From the NCBI GenBank assembly GCA_964412375.1, contig CAYPOD010000003.1, positions 1 through 64,000 of the forward strand: a DNA stretch of 64,000 bases, given 5' to 3'. A model generated the notes under the pieces. It was not told the DNA's origin. It did no database searches and worked only from the letters and a program-made list of their open reading frames with translations. Below, piece by piece: positions 36,301 to 44,273 of this stretch. The position numbers and the translations under genes are program-made. The DNA comes from CADEDV01 sp964412375. GTDB lineage: Bacteria > Bacteroidota > Bacteroidia > Chitinophagales > Chitinophagaceae. Each line of letters begins with the position of its first letter. Within the stretch, counting starts at the first letter, position 1.

Positions 36301-36483
36301 CTGGTGGATGGTTCGGGTGTTCGTATGCCGGGTTGGGGTTGCTATTCACTGGATGGAAAAGATTTAGAGATGAGCGGTGTGCAGCCGGATATTACCGTTA
36401 TCAATACATTTGAAGATAAACTTAATGGCCGTGATCCGCAGGTTGACCGGGCTGTAGAGGAGATATTGAAGCAGTTGAAATAA
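33343..36483 (+). CDS. Secreted tricorn-like S41 peptidase
   Basis: This is a 1046-residue protein with a signal peptide (about 1-20, ending AKSQ). Two WD40/TolB-like propellers fill about 25-600, with repeats such as NPRVSPDGKWIAFTG, YFDVSPDGKKLAFVS and GPLWSADGKFLFFTS. A helical C1-like domain follows (FSQMFYEAWAQMEENYYDEK), then a PDZ domain (about 770-850, GDVLLKVNDETVDKN) and the S41 catalytic domain with the serine in INEQSLSDAEMTSEGFK. It should degrade peptides in the periplasm or at the surface. Related tricorn proteases cut short peptides within a large oligomer. A terminator follows. Confidence 0.9.
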   Translation: MKQYLSAALLFISIQFAAKSQTAHFLTNPCLTPDGQTVIFSFEGDLWKANVKDGQASRLTAMDGYETNPRVSPDGKWIAFTGRQYNNADVFVMPLNGGEIKQITYHSGNDDVNSWSWDSKHIYFSSSRMGQISGFKVSANGGTPVRVFGNYFFLYDHNLFEHPSSGEIFFNDTWESSNQVQRKRYKGPFNPDIQSYNLKTKQHKKYTTWEGKDFGATIDKNGNIYFISDEANGEYNLYTIDNGKKKALTRFSASIKSPLVNANGGKVVFEKDYQLWLYDVKTDKEEKLNISIIRNNVLPKEKDFEVRGNISYFDVSPDGKKLAFVSRGELFVGDIEGKFIQQIKRGSAERVKEVKWMSDNKTVLLSQTLDGYTNWYSVAADGSAALKQLTSDKRNNRSIVLNKKRTQAVYLSGRDEVRLMDLKTLQSKTIVKDEIWGFQNSDPSFSPNDEYVLFTAYRNFEQDVFVHNIKENKTINLTNTGITEAGPLWSADGKFLFFTSQRLKAAYPFGMPNAKVYRLPLEKIDEPYRMDKFNELFREEKKDTAKKTETATKTENDAKPITIDLERIMERLEQVSPALGTQFLQYVYQKGEKTTVLYTSNHGEGRNALWKTVIEPFEQNKTEKIAGSDGNFSFRIVEVSDKFFVLSNGNISKLNIDGNKIDPVSISFTFRRNLSDEFSQMFYEAWAQMEENYYDEKFHGINWKKVKDYYQQFLPHFNSRADIRTLLNDMLGELNSSHQGFNTFGDEEAIPLTNRTMETGIIFEDDAPFKVKYVINRSAADRKGIDVKPGDVLLKVNDETVDKNMDRSYYFSKPSLDREMKLTFNRSGQNIDVKIHPQSSLFSNLYDEWIDNNQKRVDEKSKGRIAYGYMKNMGQFELDQFIIDMTQELNNKEALIFDLRYNTGGNVHDEVLKFLSQKTYLKWKYREGKLTTQPNFSPSDKPIVLLINEQSLSDAEMTSEGFKALKLGKIIGNETYRWIIFTSGVGLVDGSGVRMPGWGCYSLDGKDLEMSGVQPDITVINTFEDKLNGRDPQVDRAVEEILKQLK

Positions 36484-36501
36484 TATTTATGCAATTATAG
36501 A

Positions 36502-36540
36502 AACAGGTGTGGCCATTTGCTGCACCTGTTTTATTTTTAG
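36502..36540 (+). terminator. Intrinsic terminator after the tricorn-like gene
   Basis: A stem AACAGGTG / CACCTGTT (36502-36509 with 36523-36530) followed by TTATTTTTAG. The tail also contains TATTTTTA (36532-36539), a near-consensus -7 box only 4 nt before the next start codon, so the end of one unit and the promoter of the next seem to overlap. Confidence 0.75.
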
Positions 36541-36543
36541 TGT

Positions 36544-37383
36544 ATGAAAAAGACTTTGACGGTCATCGCTATCCTGTTTTTTGTGGTTGCTGAAGCACAA
36601 CTGAATGTGATGACCTTTAATATCCGGCTAAATGTGGCGTCTGACAGTTTGAATGCCTGGCCCTTCCGGAAAGATAAAGTTGCTTCTCAAATATTATTTC
36701 ACGAAGTGCAGTTACTGGGTGTGCAGGAGGCATTGCATGAACAAATGCTGAATTTGAAAGAGAGATTGCCGCAATACAAATATGCCGGCGTGGGCAGGGA
36801 CGATGGTCAAACGAAAGGTGAATATTCTGCAATCTTTTATGACACCGGAAGATTGCAACTGCTCGAAACGAAAACATTCTGGTTGTCTGAAACTCCAGAA
36901 GTACCGGGAAGCAAAAGCTGGGATGCGGCTATCACAAGGATTGTGACCTGGTGTAAGTTCAGGGACAGGAAAACGAAAAAGCAATTCTTTGCATTTAATA
37001 CGCATTTCGACCATATCGGTAAAGTGGCCAGAAGGGAAAGCGCCAAACTGCTGAAGCAGAAAGTCAATGAAATAGCAGGAAACAATCCTGTAATCATTAT
37101 GGGTGATTTCAATTCCAAACCCGCTGATGAACCCATCCGGTTGTTGGTGGACAAAGACGATACACAAAAATTTACTGATACGAAAGTATTATCAGTCACT
37201 CCACACTACGGTCCGACTGGCACTTTCAACGCTTTTCGTTCCAAAGAAACCGATGATGAACCGATTGACTACATTTTTGTAAAAGGCAAATGGAAAGTGC
37301 TGCAACATGCCAGCATTTCACAGACATGGGGTGGTCGTTTTGCCTCCGACCATTTTGCAGTATTGGCAAAAATGAAATTATGA
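36544..37383 (+). CDS. Secreted endonuclease/exonuclease/phosphatase family protein
   Basis: This is a 279-residue protein with a signal peptide (ending near EAQL). The DNase I-like fold is shown by LNVMTFNIRLN at the start, GVQEALHEQ (metal-binding Glu), NTHFDHIGK, IIMGDFNSKP and the final SDHFAVLAKM (Asp-His). These are the conserved metal and phosphate ligands of the family, which covers nucleases, phosphodiesterases and sphingomyelinases. The export signal suggests a periplasmic or extracellular phosphodiesterase. It is convergent with the MBL-rhodanese gene 6 bp downstream. Confidence 0.85.
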   Translation: MKKTLTVIAILFFVVAEAQLNVMTFNIRLNVASDSLNAWPFRKDKVASQILFHEVQLLGVQEALHEQMLNLKERLPQYKYAGVGRDDGQTKGEYSAIFYDTGRLQLLETKTFWLSETPEVPGSKSWDAAITRIVTWCKFRDRKTKKQFFAFNTHFDHIGKVARRESAKLLKQKVNEIAGNNPVIIMGDFNSKPADEPIRLLVDKDDTQKFTDTKVLSVTPHYGPTGTFNAFRSKETDDEPIDYIFVKGKWKVLQHASISQTWGGRFASDHFAVLAKMKL

Positions 37384-37389
37384 CGGGGC

Positions 37390-38799
37390 TTAATTAAGCA
37401 CACTCGTTTCTTTAACGATGTCTGCTTTTTCCTGTTCTTTTATTTTGCCCCATCCGCCCAGAACATTGCGGAGGTTGTGAATGCCTTGTTTTTTCAACAA
37501 TGAAGCGGCGATCACACTCCGGTAGCCGCCAGCACAATGCACATAGATATTTTGTTCTTCTTCAAGATTAGCTATACTGCCGGGGTCGGTCATATCATGC
37601 AACGGGATATTCAGGGCATCTTTAAGATGTCCGTCTGCAAATTCTGCAGGTTTGCGTACATCCACTATCACAAGGTTATTGTCAAACGGAATATCCATCA
37701 TCAGTTCATCGGCTTCCACATCAATGATCATATCAATTTCTTCTCCGCTTTTTTGCCATGTTTCATAGCCGCCGTCAAGATACCCGTTAACATTACTGAA
37801 GCCAACTCTTGCCAGCCGTATGATCGTTTCTTTTTCTTTTCCCGGATCGGTCACCAGCAGCATAGGATGCTGAAATGATAACAAAGAACCGGCCCATTCT
37901 GCAAAACGGCCTTCGAGGCCTATGCTTACTGACCCGGGCACAAAACCATGTGTAAACAAATCACCCCGGCGGGTATCGAGGATGATTGTGTCAGCAGTTA
38001 TTGCTTTTTTAAATTCATCCACTGATAAAGCCTTCATTCCTTTTTCAATCACAGCATCCAGGCTGTCATATCCTTCTTTATTGATCTTTGCATTGATGGG
38101 GAAATATTGTGGCGGTGCAGCAATGCCATGAGTGACGGCTTCAATAAAAGCTTCTTTTGTTTCTGCTTTCATCGCATAGTTGCTGCGCTTTTCTTCGCCG
38201 ATAGTACTGTGGGTGTTCGGTCCAAGGTTTTTTCCGCAGGAACTGCCGGGGCCATGGGCCGGGTAAACGATCACATCATCGGCCAGTGGAAAAAGTTTTG
38301 AATGCAAACTGTCATATAGCATACCTGCCAGATCATTCATGGTGATGGCTGCTTCTTTCTGTGCCAGGTCGGGGCGACCTACATCACCGACAAATAAAGT
38401 ATCACCGGTGAAAACGCAATGATCTTTGCCATTGGCATCTTTTAATAAGTAGCAACTTGACTCTAATGTATGGCCCGGAGTGTGTAATACTTCTATTGTC
38501 AGATCACCGATCCTGAACGTCTCACCATCCTTTGCCACATGCACCGGAAATTTTGTTTGTGTGCCGGGGCCATAAACAATCGGCGCACCGGTTATTTTGC
38601 CCAGGTCAAGATGACCACTTACAAAATCAGCATGAAAATGTGTTTCAAAAATATATTTGATGAGGCTTTTTCTTTCATTGGCCAGTTCGAGGTAAACATC
38701 AATATCCCGCAACGGGTCAATAATCGCTGCTTCGCCATTACTCTCAATGTAATAAGCTGCTTCACTCAGGCAGCCGGTATATAATTGTTTGATGAACAT
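37390..38799 (-). CDS. MBL-fold persulfide dioxygenase-like protein with two rhodanese domains
   Basis: This is a 469-residue cytosolic protein. The N-terminal metallo-beta-lactamase part (1-245) carries ETHFHADFVSGH (H54, H56, D58, H63), LHTPGHTLESSCY and FTGDTLFVGDVGRPDL, as in persulfide dioxygenases. These oxidise glutathione persulfide to sulfite. The two C-terminal rhodanese domains differ. The first (about 258-350) has VTDPG where the catalytic Cys loop should be. The second (about 370-465) keeps the active-site loop HCAGGYRS and can carry sulfur. An ArsR regulator lies upstream on the same strand, but with its own terminator between, so it is probably a separate unit with its own promoter. 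Confidence 0.85.
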   Translation of the reverse strand: MFIKQLYTGCLSEAAYYIESNGEAAIIDPLRDIDVYLELANERKSLIKYIFETHFHADFVSGHLDLGKITGAPIVYGPGTQTKFPVHVAKDGETFRIGDLTIEVLHTPGHTLESSCYLLKDANGKDHCVFTGDTLFVGDVGRPDLAQKEAAITMNDLAGMLYDSLHSKLFPLADDVIVYPAHGPGSSCGKNLGPNTHSTIGEEKRSNYAMKAETKEAFIEAVTHGIAAPPQYFPINAKINKEGYDSLDAVIEKGMKALSVDEFKKAITADTIILDTRRGDLFTHGFVPGSVSIGLEGRFAEWAGSLLSFQHPMLLVTDPGKEKETIIRLARVGFSNVNGYLDGGYETWQKSGEEIDMIIDVEADELMMDIPFDNNLVIVDVRKPAEFADGHLKDALNIPLHDMTDPGSIANLEEEQNIYVHCAGGYRSVIAASLLKKQGIHNLRNVLGGWGKIKEQEKADIVKETSVLN

Positions 38800-38813
38800 G
38801 CATAAAATTTGCG

Positions 38814-38821
38814 CAAAAATA
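38814..38821 (-). promoter_or_regulatory. Predicted -7 element TATTTTTG of the MBL-rhodanese gene
   Basis: Read on -, a perfect TAnnTTTG box with 14 bases to the ATG, giving a leader of about 8 nt. Confidence 0.55.
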
Positions 38822-38834
38822 CCTTAATAAAACT

Positions 38835-38862
38835 AAAACGGCCTGCTATGACAGGCCGTTTT
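38835..38862 (-). terminator. Intrinsic terminator after the ArsR gene
   Basis: A perfect 11-bp stem AAAACGGCCTG / CAGGCCGTTTT (38835-38845 with 38852-38862) with a 6-nt loop. It ends the ArsR transcript before the MBL-rhodanese promoter. Confidence 0.85.
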
Positions 38863-38882
38863 ACTAATACTATGAAAGCCAG

Positions 38883-39221
38883 TTAATTCAGCAGCATTTC
38901 TGCAAACTGGTTCAGTTCTTCAATGCGGTTTGTGTTAACCGAATAATAGATAAATTTTCCATCTCTTTCCGTATTTACAAAGCCGGCTTTGCGCAAGATG
39001 GCTAGATGCTGCGAAGCAACAGACTGTTCCAGGCGGAGTTTGACATATATCTCTGTCACAGTAATTTTTCCTTCCTCATCTATCAACTTCAGTATTTGCT
39101 GACGAAGTTTGTGATTTACGGCTCTTAAGATAAGGGCTGCTTTTTTCACATTTAATAAATCCACCTTCAGCGATGCGCCATTTTCAACCCCGTTATTCAA
39201 AGTAAGTGTGTAGTTATTCAT
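38883..39221 (-). CDS. ArsR-family winged-helix transcriptional regulator
   Basis: This is a 112-residue DNA-binding protein. The helix-turn-helix is in the stretch TVTEIYVKLRLEQSVASQHLAILRKAG, with the classical recognition core SVASQHLAILRKAGFV, followed by the wing RDGKFIYYSVN. There is no Cys in the whole protein, so it cannot sense metals or persulfides through thiols as SmtB, BigR or SqrR do. A metal site made of His/Asp/Glu or an unrelated signal is possible. It probably controls itself and perhaps the neighbouring sulfur-metabolism gene; the latter is inference from position only. Confidence 0.85.
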   Translation of the reverse strand: MNNYTLTLNNGVENGASLKVDLLNVKKAALILRAVNHKLRQQILKLIDEEGKITVTEIYVKLRLEQSVASQHLAILRKAGFVNTERDGKFIYYSVNTNRIEELNQFAEMLLN

Positions 39222-39249
39222 AGCAGTAAATGCATTAATAAGTGAAATA

Positions 39250-39257
39250 CAAATTTA
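39250..39257 (-). promoter_or_regulatory. Predicted -7 element TAAATTTG of the ArsR gene
   Basis: Read on -, a perfect TAnnTTTG box; the expected transcription start is about 20 nt before the ATG at 39221. Confidence 0.5.
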
Positions 39258-39326
39258 ATCCAGCACAGATTTTAGATAATTAAAATCACATTAAAATTGA
39301 TTGTAAGACGAAGAATAAGACGTTGT

Positions 39327-40001
39327 CTAAGGCAAAAACCTTCGAACCGGCGTGTAAAAATCTTTGATATACAGGGGTTCAGCATAGGCCAGGTCTGCAT
39401 AATCTTTCACTAAGTGTTTTTCCCGGGCCAGTGCCGCAATTGATGAGGCATTCATAATAGTTGAACTAAAGGACGCATTATTATGAGTGAGCATTTCTTG
39501 CAGTTTTTTGCTGCCCGATCCGCAGAATAATATTTTCTGCTGTTGCAATCTGTCAGTGAAACTTCCGGCATTGATGACCATGGCCCTTGGTTTTTCAATT
39601 TCGGTCATCTGTTTATCAAAGATGGCTGAGTATACTTCCATTCTTCTTGCATCAATCAGCGGGCAGATAAGCTCAGTTGCTTCTTCTTTCACAGTATATG
39701 CCATGGCTTCCAGGGTGCTGACAGCAATAAGCGGGATATGCAGGACATAACAAATTCCTTTTGCTGCTGCTAAACCCACCCGCAATCCTGTGTAGGAACC
39801 AGGACCGATGCTTACGGCCACAGCATCAACATCACTGATCTTGCAAGAACATTGTTGCAGCAAGCTTTCTATGGCTACATGCATCCAGGCCGCATGATCT
39901 TTTTGATCACTGTTTTGGAGGATGTGCAATACTTCATCATCACGGCTCAGGCAGACCGAAGCAGTTTCAAGTGCAGTATCAATATTTAAAATGAGTGCCA
40001 T
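39327..40001 (-). CDS. tsaB: tRNA threonylcarbamoyladenosine biosynthesis protein TsaB
   Basis: This is a 224-residue protein of the ASKHA fold that pairs with TsaD (and TsaE) in making the t6A modification at position 37 of ANN-decoding tRNAs. Its own ATPase site is degenerate in the family. The start MALILNIDTALETASVCL and the core SIGPGSYTGLRVGLAAAKG are diagnostic. Start 40001 was chosen: its A is shared with the stop codon of the upstream gene (TAATG), while the longer frame upstream overlaps that gene by more than 100 bases. The call is confident. Confidence 0.9.
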   Translation of the reverse strand: MALILNIDTALETASVCLSRDDEVLHILQNSDQKDHAAWMHVAIESLLQQCSCKISDVDAVAVSIGPGSYTGLRVGLAAAKGICYVLHIPLIAVSTLEAMAYTVKEEATELICPLIDARRMEVYSAIFDKQMTEIEKPRAMVINAGSFTDRLQQQKILFCGSGSKKLQEMLTHNNASFSSTIMNASSIAALAREKHLVKDYADLAYAEPLYIKDFYTPVRRFLP

Positions 40002-40630
40002 TAGTTCTGTGCCTCTTTTTCCAGCAAAGGACAGGGGCTGTATCTTTCCTGTGTTTTTCGGAGCTCTTTTAATAATGCGAGAATGTTTTTTAAACCTATA
40101 GTTGCAGCCCATTCAAAAGGGCCGTTCGGATAGTTGGTTCCCAATTTCATTGCTGTGTCTGTTTCTGTCTTAGAGCTTACATTTTCTGACAATGCAAAAT
40201 AGGCTTCGTTGATGATCATAGCCAGCACCCTTGCCGTAATAAAACCGGGTATATCAGCCGTCCATTCTATTTTCCGGTTAAATGCACTCATCACATTTTC
40301 TGCCTCTTTCTTTATCGTTTCGTTTGCGGTTGCTTCCATCAATTCTCTTGACAAAAGGCTGTTCCATCCGTTGATGCGGATCATATTTTCGGGCAACCCT
40401 TTCAATGTTCCTTCTACAAAATTGATTAAAACCGGTTTGGGTGAAAGCATGTTCAACAGGGCCAGCCTTTTTGCTGACGGTTCAAACAACAGATCAACAT
40501 ACGCATCTGCTTCCGGGTAATTCAACAGTTCATCCGGCAGTAATACCCAGGTTGTATCCAGCTCATGTTTTGTACCATGCGCAAGCATTTCTGTTTTCTG
40601 CCTGTCATTTGCCAGCAACACTACCCGCAT
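40001..40630 (-). CDS. 3-hydroxyacyl-CoA dehydrogenase C-terminal domain-like protein
   Basis: This is a 209-residue protein. The C-terminal half (about 125-195) has PGFITARVLAMIINEAYFAL and AMKLGTNYPNGPFEWAATIG, the dimerisation and substrate domain of 3-hydroxybutyryl-CoA dehydrogenases. The N-terminal half is short and lacks the NAD-binding GxGxxG of the complete enzyme, so it is unlikely to be a normal dehydrogenase. It is coupled to tsaB by a one-base overlap, which hints at co-expression and not at a shared pathway. The true function is unknown. Confidence 0.75.
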   Translation of the reverse strand: MRVVLLANDRQKTEMLAHGTKHELDTTWVLLPDELLNYPEADAYVDLLFEPSAKRLALLNMLSPKPVLINFVEGTLKGLPENMIRINGWNSLLSRELMEATANETIKKEAENVMSAFNRKIEWTADIPGFITARVLAMIINEAYFALSENVSSKTETDTAMKLGTNYPNGPFEWAATIGLKNILALLKELRKTQERYSPCPLLEKEAQN

Positions 40631-40696
40631 TGACTAATTTTTTGCAAAGAAAACGTATAAAGCTAAATTCGCCATTCAGTTTTTTAAAATAGTTGT

Positions 40697-41077
40697 ATGA
40701 GTAAAGTGATTATAAAAACCAACCTGGCGCCAGACCCGATCGGGCCCTACAACCAGGCTGTTCAAAGCGGTAATCTTCTTTTTATTTCCGGGCAAATTTG
40801 TATTGACCCTGCAACCGGCCAGTTGAAGAATAAAGACCTGCAGGAGGAAACGCACCAGGTGATGCATAACCTGAGAGCCATTCTGCAGGAAGCGGGAATG
40901 ACTTTCAATCATGTAGTCAAAACCACGATCTTTTTAACGGATATGCACCGTTTTACAGAAGTGAACGAGGTGTATGGAAAATATTTTGAAAGTAATTTTC
41001 CGGCCAGGGAAACGGTGCAGGTGTCGGCCTTGCCCAAATTTGTAAATGTGGAGATCAGTATGATCGCTGCTAAATAA
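40697..41077 (+). CDS. RidA family reactive intermediate/imine deaminase
   Basis: This is a 126-residue trimeric enzyme that hydrolyses reactive 2-aminoacrylate and related imines formed by PLP enzymes. The start NLAPDPIGPYNQAVQSGNLL, the middle LLFISGQICIDPATG and the end FPARETVQVSALPKFVNVEI carry all conserved residues, including the active-site Arg of FPARE and the final Glu. It is monocistronic, with a strong terminator directly after the stop codon that also serves the convergent protease gene. The call is confident. Confidence 0.9.
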   Translation: MSKVIIKTNLAPDPIGPYNQAVQSGNLLFISGQICIDPATGQLKNKDLQEETHQVMHNLRAILQEAGMTFNHVVKTTIFLTDMHRFTEVNEVYGKYFESNFPARETVQVSALPKFVNVEISMIAAK

Positions 41078-41110
41078 AAAAATCCGGGTTTAAGGCCCGG
41101 ATTTTTTTTA
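41075..41110. terminator. Bidirectional intrinsic terminator
   Basis: A stem AATCCGGG / CCCGGATT (41081-41088 with 41096-41103) is flanked by an A-run on the left and a T-run on the right, so it works in both directions between ridA and the secreted protease gene. Confidence 0.9.
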
Positions 41111-41131
41111 TATGAGATACATTGTATTGCA

Positions 41132-44107
41132 TTAGTGTATCACCTGCATGGGTATCGTATAGTTTTTGCCATTGATAGTGGCGACAATATAATAGACCCC
41201 GTTCAACAAAGAACTACTGTTTATCGGTTTAATGATCTGGCCGGCGCTGGAATTCTCTCTTGGACTTATGTTGGCGACTTTCATCCCGTAGCTGTTGTAC
41301 AAAGTCAGTTGCAGGCTGAAAGCTTTATCCACGATGATCTCCAGTTTAGCATCACTCCGCACAGGGTTTGGATAAAGACGTAAGAAAATACCATCCTCCA
41401 ATCCCGGTGTAATGAATGTCTTTACTTCTGACGGGACAAAGACAGTTGTAGTAGTACAAAGCGGTATAATATTAAATTCATAAGTGGCTCCGGGTTCCAG
41501 TCCGTTCAGTTCATATTCTTCACCGGTTACAAACAATTTTATCCAGGTATTGCTGCCTGTCTTGCGGTATTGTAATGTGTCTGTTGTAACGTCTTGTGGG
41601 TTTTTCCAGCGGATGATTGCTCTTGAAGGACTATAGACCGTAGCGCTGATATTGGTAACGTCACCACAACCGATCACATTGACCAAAGCACTAGTCGTTC
41701 CTTTACAACCATTAATGTCCGTTCCTTCGATGGTATAGCCGGTTGTGGTCAGCGGCATCACGATGGCAGCAGTGGTTGATGAACTGATCAGTGCCGGTTG
41801 AATGGACCAGTTGTACGAACTGGCTCCGCTGCCGGTGAGGGTCTGGGTCTTAAATTTTTCAATAGTTGAAATAGCCGGCGATACGGAAACAGTTGGATTG
41901 GCCCAGGCAGTAACAGTAGTTCCGGATGAAGTTCTTGAGCAGGATCCCGCTGTTGTGGTAACGGTGTAAATACCGCTGACGGAAGCCGTATAGGAAGACG
42001 TAGTGGCCCCGCCGATGCTGTTTCCATTCCGGTACCACTGGTAAGTGTAACCGCTTCCGGTGCTGGCATTCAATGTAACATTTCCGCCGGAGCAGAAACT
42101 GGTAACACCAGTTGCAGTCACATTGGCTGCAGGAGAAGGATTAACTGTCACACTCACAGCAGCAGAAGTGGCTTCACAGTTGCTGGCATATACTCTTACG
42201 CTATAGTTGCCGGTTTGTGTTACTGAATAGGTAGATGCCGTTGCGCCACTGATAATATTTCCATTCCTGTACCATTGATGTGAATACCCGGAACTGCTGC
42301 CGGCATTTAACACAAGCGGATTCGCATCACAAGTGATAATAGGTCCACCGGGAGATATACTGGCTGAAGGAATAGCCACCTCAGTGATCTGAACTGACCT
42401 TGTGATTGAGCAGGAAGCAACAGAGACGGTCACTGAATAGTTGCCCGTTGTTGTAGCTGTATATGAGTTTCCGGTTGCAGCATTGATGAGTACGCCGTCT
42501 TTAAACCACTGGTAAGAATAGGAAGCATTGAATGGGGTACTTAATAAAACATTTCCACCGGTGCAGAAACTGGTTGGTGCACTGGGTGTAAGTGTTGCAT
42601 TCAGTGAAGCACCGGAATTGACAATAGTAACCACTCCCATCACCTGGCAGCCTGAAGCATCAATAACGGCGACGTTATAAGTGCCGGGACCAACATTTGA
42701 TAAGGTAGAGCCGGATTGTCCGTTGCTCCATAAAAATTGAGTACTCCCCGTATTATTAGTGGCTGTTACCGTAGCCGAACCATTGTTTTGCCCGCAGGAG
42801 GCATCTGTTTTTACAATGTCAATCGTCATACGGCAATTACCAAAACAGCCGGCACTGCCGATAACTTCTCTTATCCTGTCACCGGGTTGGGTGCCAAAGC
42901 CATTGTTGAAATTTATGCCAACACTACTTACGAGGTGACAATAACTCATAATGGTTCCGCCTCCGGAAGGAGCAGGGCCCTGTGAACAGCCGCCCTCTGT
43001 GGTATAACAATTATCAAGTGCTCCGCCAGACCAGCCGCACCATTGGGTATGATTAGAACCAAAGTTATGACCCAGTTCATGTGTCACCACCTGTACGGTC
43101 CATGAATAAGTCGGTACATTATTATAAGAGTTGCCGATTCCGCTTACAGCACTTCTGAAGCGTTTGGCGCTGCTACATGGATTACCCAGTAAATAGGCTA
43201 TTCCTCCGCCGATAGACCGGGTTGAAAGGAAATGAGCATAGTCGCCTATATAATCCGTGTTTTGCATCCTGTCTCTAAAAGCCGGCAATATGGCACCGGT
43301 GCTGTTCAAACCGGCTGCTGCTTCGGGATCCTGTGTGGTCCATACCAATATCTGCGACACCTGCACTTTAATATTTTCATTGTTATAGAGCTGGGCAACA
43401 TTGTTGAAAAAACCAAGAACATAGTTGATCACATTGTTGGTATTGCTTCCCTTGTCGGTGTATAATTTATAATCACATTCAAAGTAGATATCAACCGGCT
43501 CACCCACAGCTGTCGTTCTGCTCCCTGAGTTATGACTTTGCTCATTATGCGATATGCCGTCAGCGGGGATGTCGCTGGTGCTGCAAACAAAAGGATTGCT
43601 GATGAGAAGATCTGATTCCCGGTACAAGGTATATTCGCTGGTGGCACGGCCATTGCTTTCAATGGCGCCAAGGATAATATTGCTTTGTTCATCAGCAATC
43701 ACTCCCATCACCTGGTCTTCAAAAATGCTGACAGTAGCCAGCGAACGGGTCTTGCCTTCAATAGTTCCCTGGTAAAATACAGCGCCATTATAGCTGGCAG
43801 TCCGCCGTTGTCCACCGGGCAGTGCTTCTATTACCGAGAAACTTTCAGCTGTGATATTTGTCTTTTGCAGATCAAGTTTCAAGAGACCATTTTCAAATGG
43901 TATTTGCAGTTTGATGCGGGCAGAAGCGTTGCTGCGCAAAGAACCCAACACTGACCTGTCGAGTTCGAGTGATTCATATTTCCGGACAACTGTCCGGTAA
44001 TCAGCAGAAAGGGCATTTCGTTGCCGGAACAGGTTATTTACATTTTGTGCATCAGCAGCAAATACGAATCCCGCAATAAGAAGAATGGCTAAAAATGGTT
44101 TCCTCAT
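41132..44107 (-). CDS. Secreted reprolysin-like (M12) metalloprotease with Ig-like repeats and T9SS tail
   Basis: This is a 991-residue exoprotein. The signal peptide ends near 20 (FAADAQ). A propeptide-like part follows. The catalytic domain (about 200-425) has the extended zinc motif HELGHNFGSNH, and the Met-turn is probably in GGTIMSYCH. Then come an SprB-like repeat (about 430-500, CGQNNGSATVTATN) and at least three tandem Ig/PKD-like repeats with YQWFKDG, HQWYRNGN and YQWYRNGN. A fibronectin type III module (near 825-910) and a type A sorting domain (LRLYPNPVRSDAKLEI) end the protein. It should be displayed on or released from the cell surface and degrade proteins. It is the only gene on its transcript, as far as terminators show. 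Confidence 0.9.
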   Translation of the reverse strand: MRKPFLAILLIAGFVFAADAQNVNNLFRQRNALSADYRTVVRKYESLELDRSVLGSLRSNASARIKLQIPFENGLLKLDLQKTNITAESFSVIEALPGGQRRTASYNGAVFYQGTIEGKTRSLATVSIFEDQVMGVIADEQSNIILGAIESNGRATSEYTLYRESDLLISNPFVCSTSDIPADGISHNEQSHNSGSRTTAVGEPVDIYFECDYKLYTDKGSNTNNVINYVLGFFNNVAQLYNNENIKVQVSQILVWTTQDPEAAAGLNSTGAILPAFRDRMQNTDYIGDYAHFLSTRSIGGGIAYLLGNPCSSAKRFRSAVSGIGNSYNNVPTYSWTVQVVTHELGHNFGSNHTQWCGWSGGALDNCYTTEGGCSQGPAPSGGGTIMSYCHLVSSVGINFNNGFGTQPGDRIREVIGSAGCFGNCRMTIDIVKTDASCGQNNGSATVTATNNTGSTQFLWSNGQSGSTLSNVGPGTYNVAVIDASGCQVMGVVTIVNSGASLNATLTPSAPTSFCTGGNVLLSTPFNASYSYQWFKDGVLINAATGNSYTATTTGNYSVTVSVASCSITRSVQITEVAIPSASISPGGPIITCDANPLVLNAGSSSGYSHQWYRNGNIISGATASTYSVTQTGNYSVRVYASNCEATSAAVSVTVNPSPAANVTATGVTSFCSGGNVTLNASTGSGYTYQWYRNGNSIGGATTSSYTASVSGIYTVTTTAGSCSRTSSGTTVTAWANPTVSVSPAISTIEKFKTQTLTGSGASSYNWSIQPALISSSTTAAIVMPLTTTGYTIEGTDINGCKGTTSALVNVIGCGDVTNISATVYSPSRAIIRWKNPQDVTTDTLQYRKTGSNTWIKLFVTGEEYELNGLEPGATYEFNIIPLCTTTTVFVPSEVKTFITPGLEDGIFLRLYPNPVRSDAKLEIIVDKAFSLQLTLYNSYGMKVANISPRENSSAGQIIKPINSSSLLNGVYYIVATINGKNYTIPMQVIH

Positions 44108-44204
44108 AGGTTGTAAAAATATCGGATAAATATAACAGGACTATATTTTGTTTAAAATAGTAAAAACACCGGGACGGGCAGGGTCTTTTCCTGTCAAAAA
44201 GCAA

Positions 44205-44240
44205 AAAAAAGGCCCGGGTGTAAAATACACCCGGGCTTAA
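44205..44240 (-). terminator. Intrinsic terminator after the M1 peptidase gene
   Basis: A perfect 11-bp stem (GCCCGGGTGTA / TACACCCGGGC, 44212-44222 with 44226-44236) has a 3-nt loop. On - it is followed by CTTTTTTTTGC. It lies about 35 bp after the M1 peptidase stop. Confidence 0.9.
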
Positions 44241-44273
44241 TAATGCATACCCCGCTTTTATTTCAGACAAATC

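Noticed and set aside
41800..42600. Possible repeat array of tandem direct repeats in the protease gene
   Set aside because: The similarity comes from tandem Ig-like protein domains, not from a CRISPR or mobile repeat.
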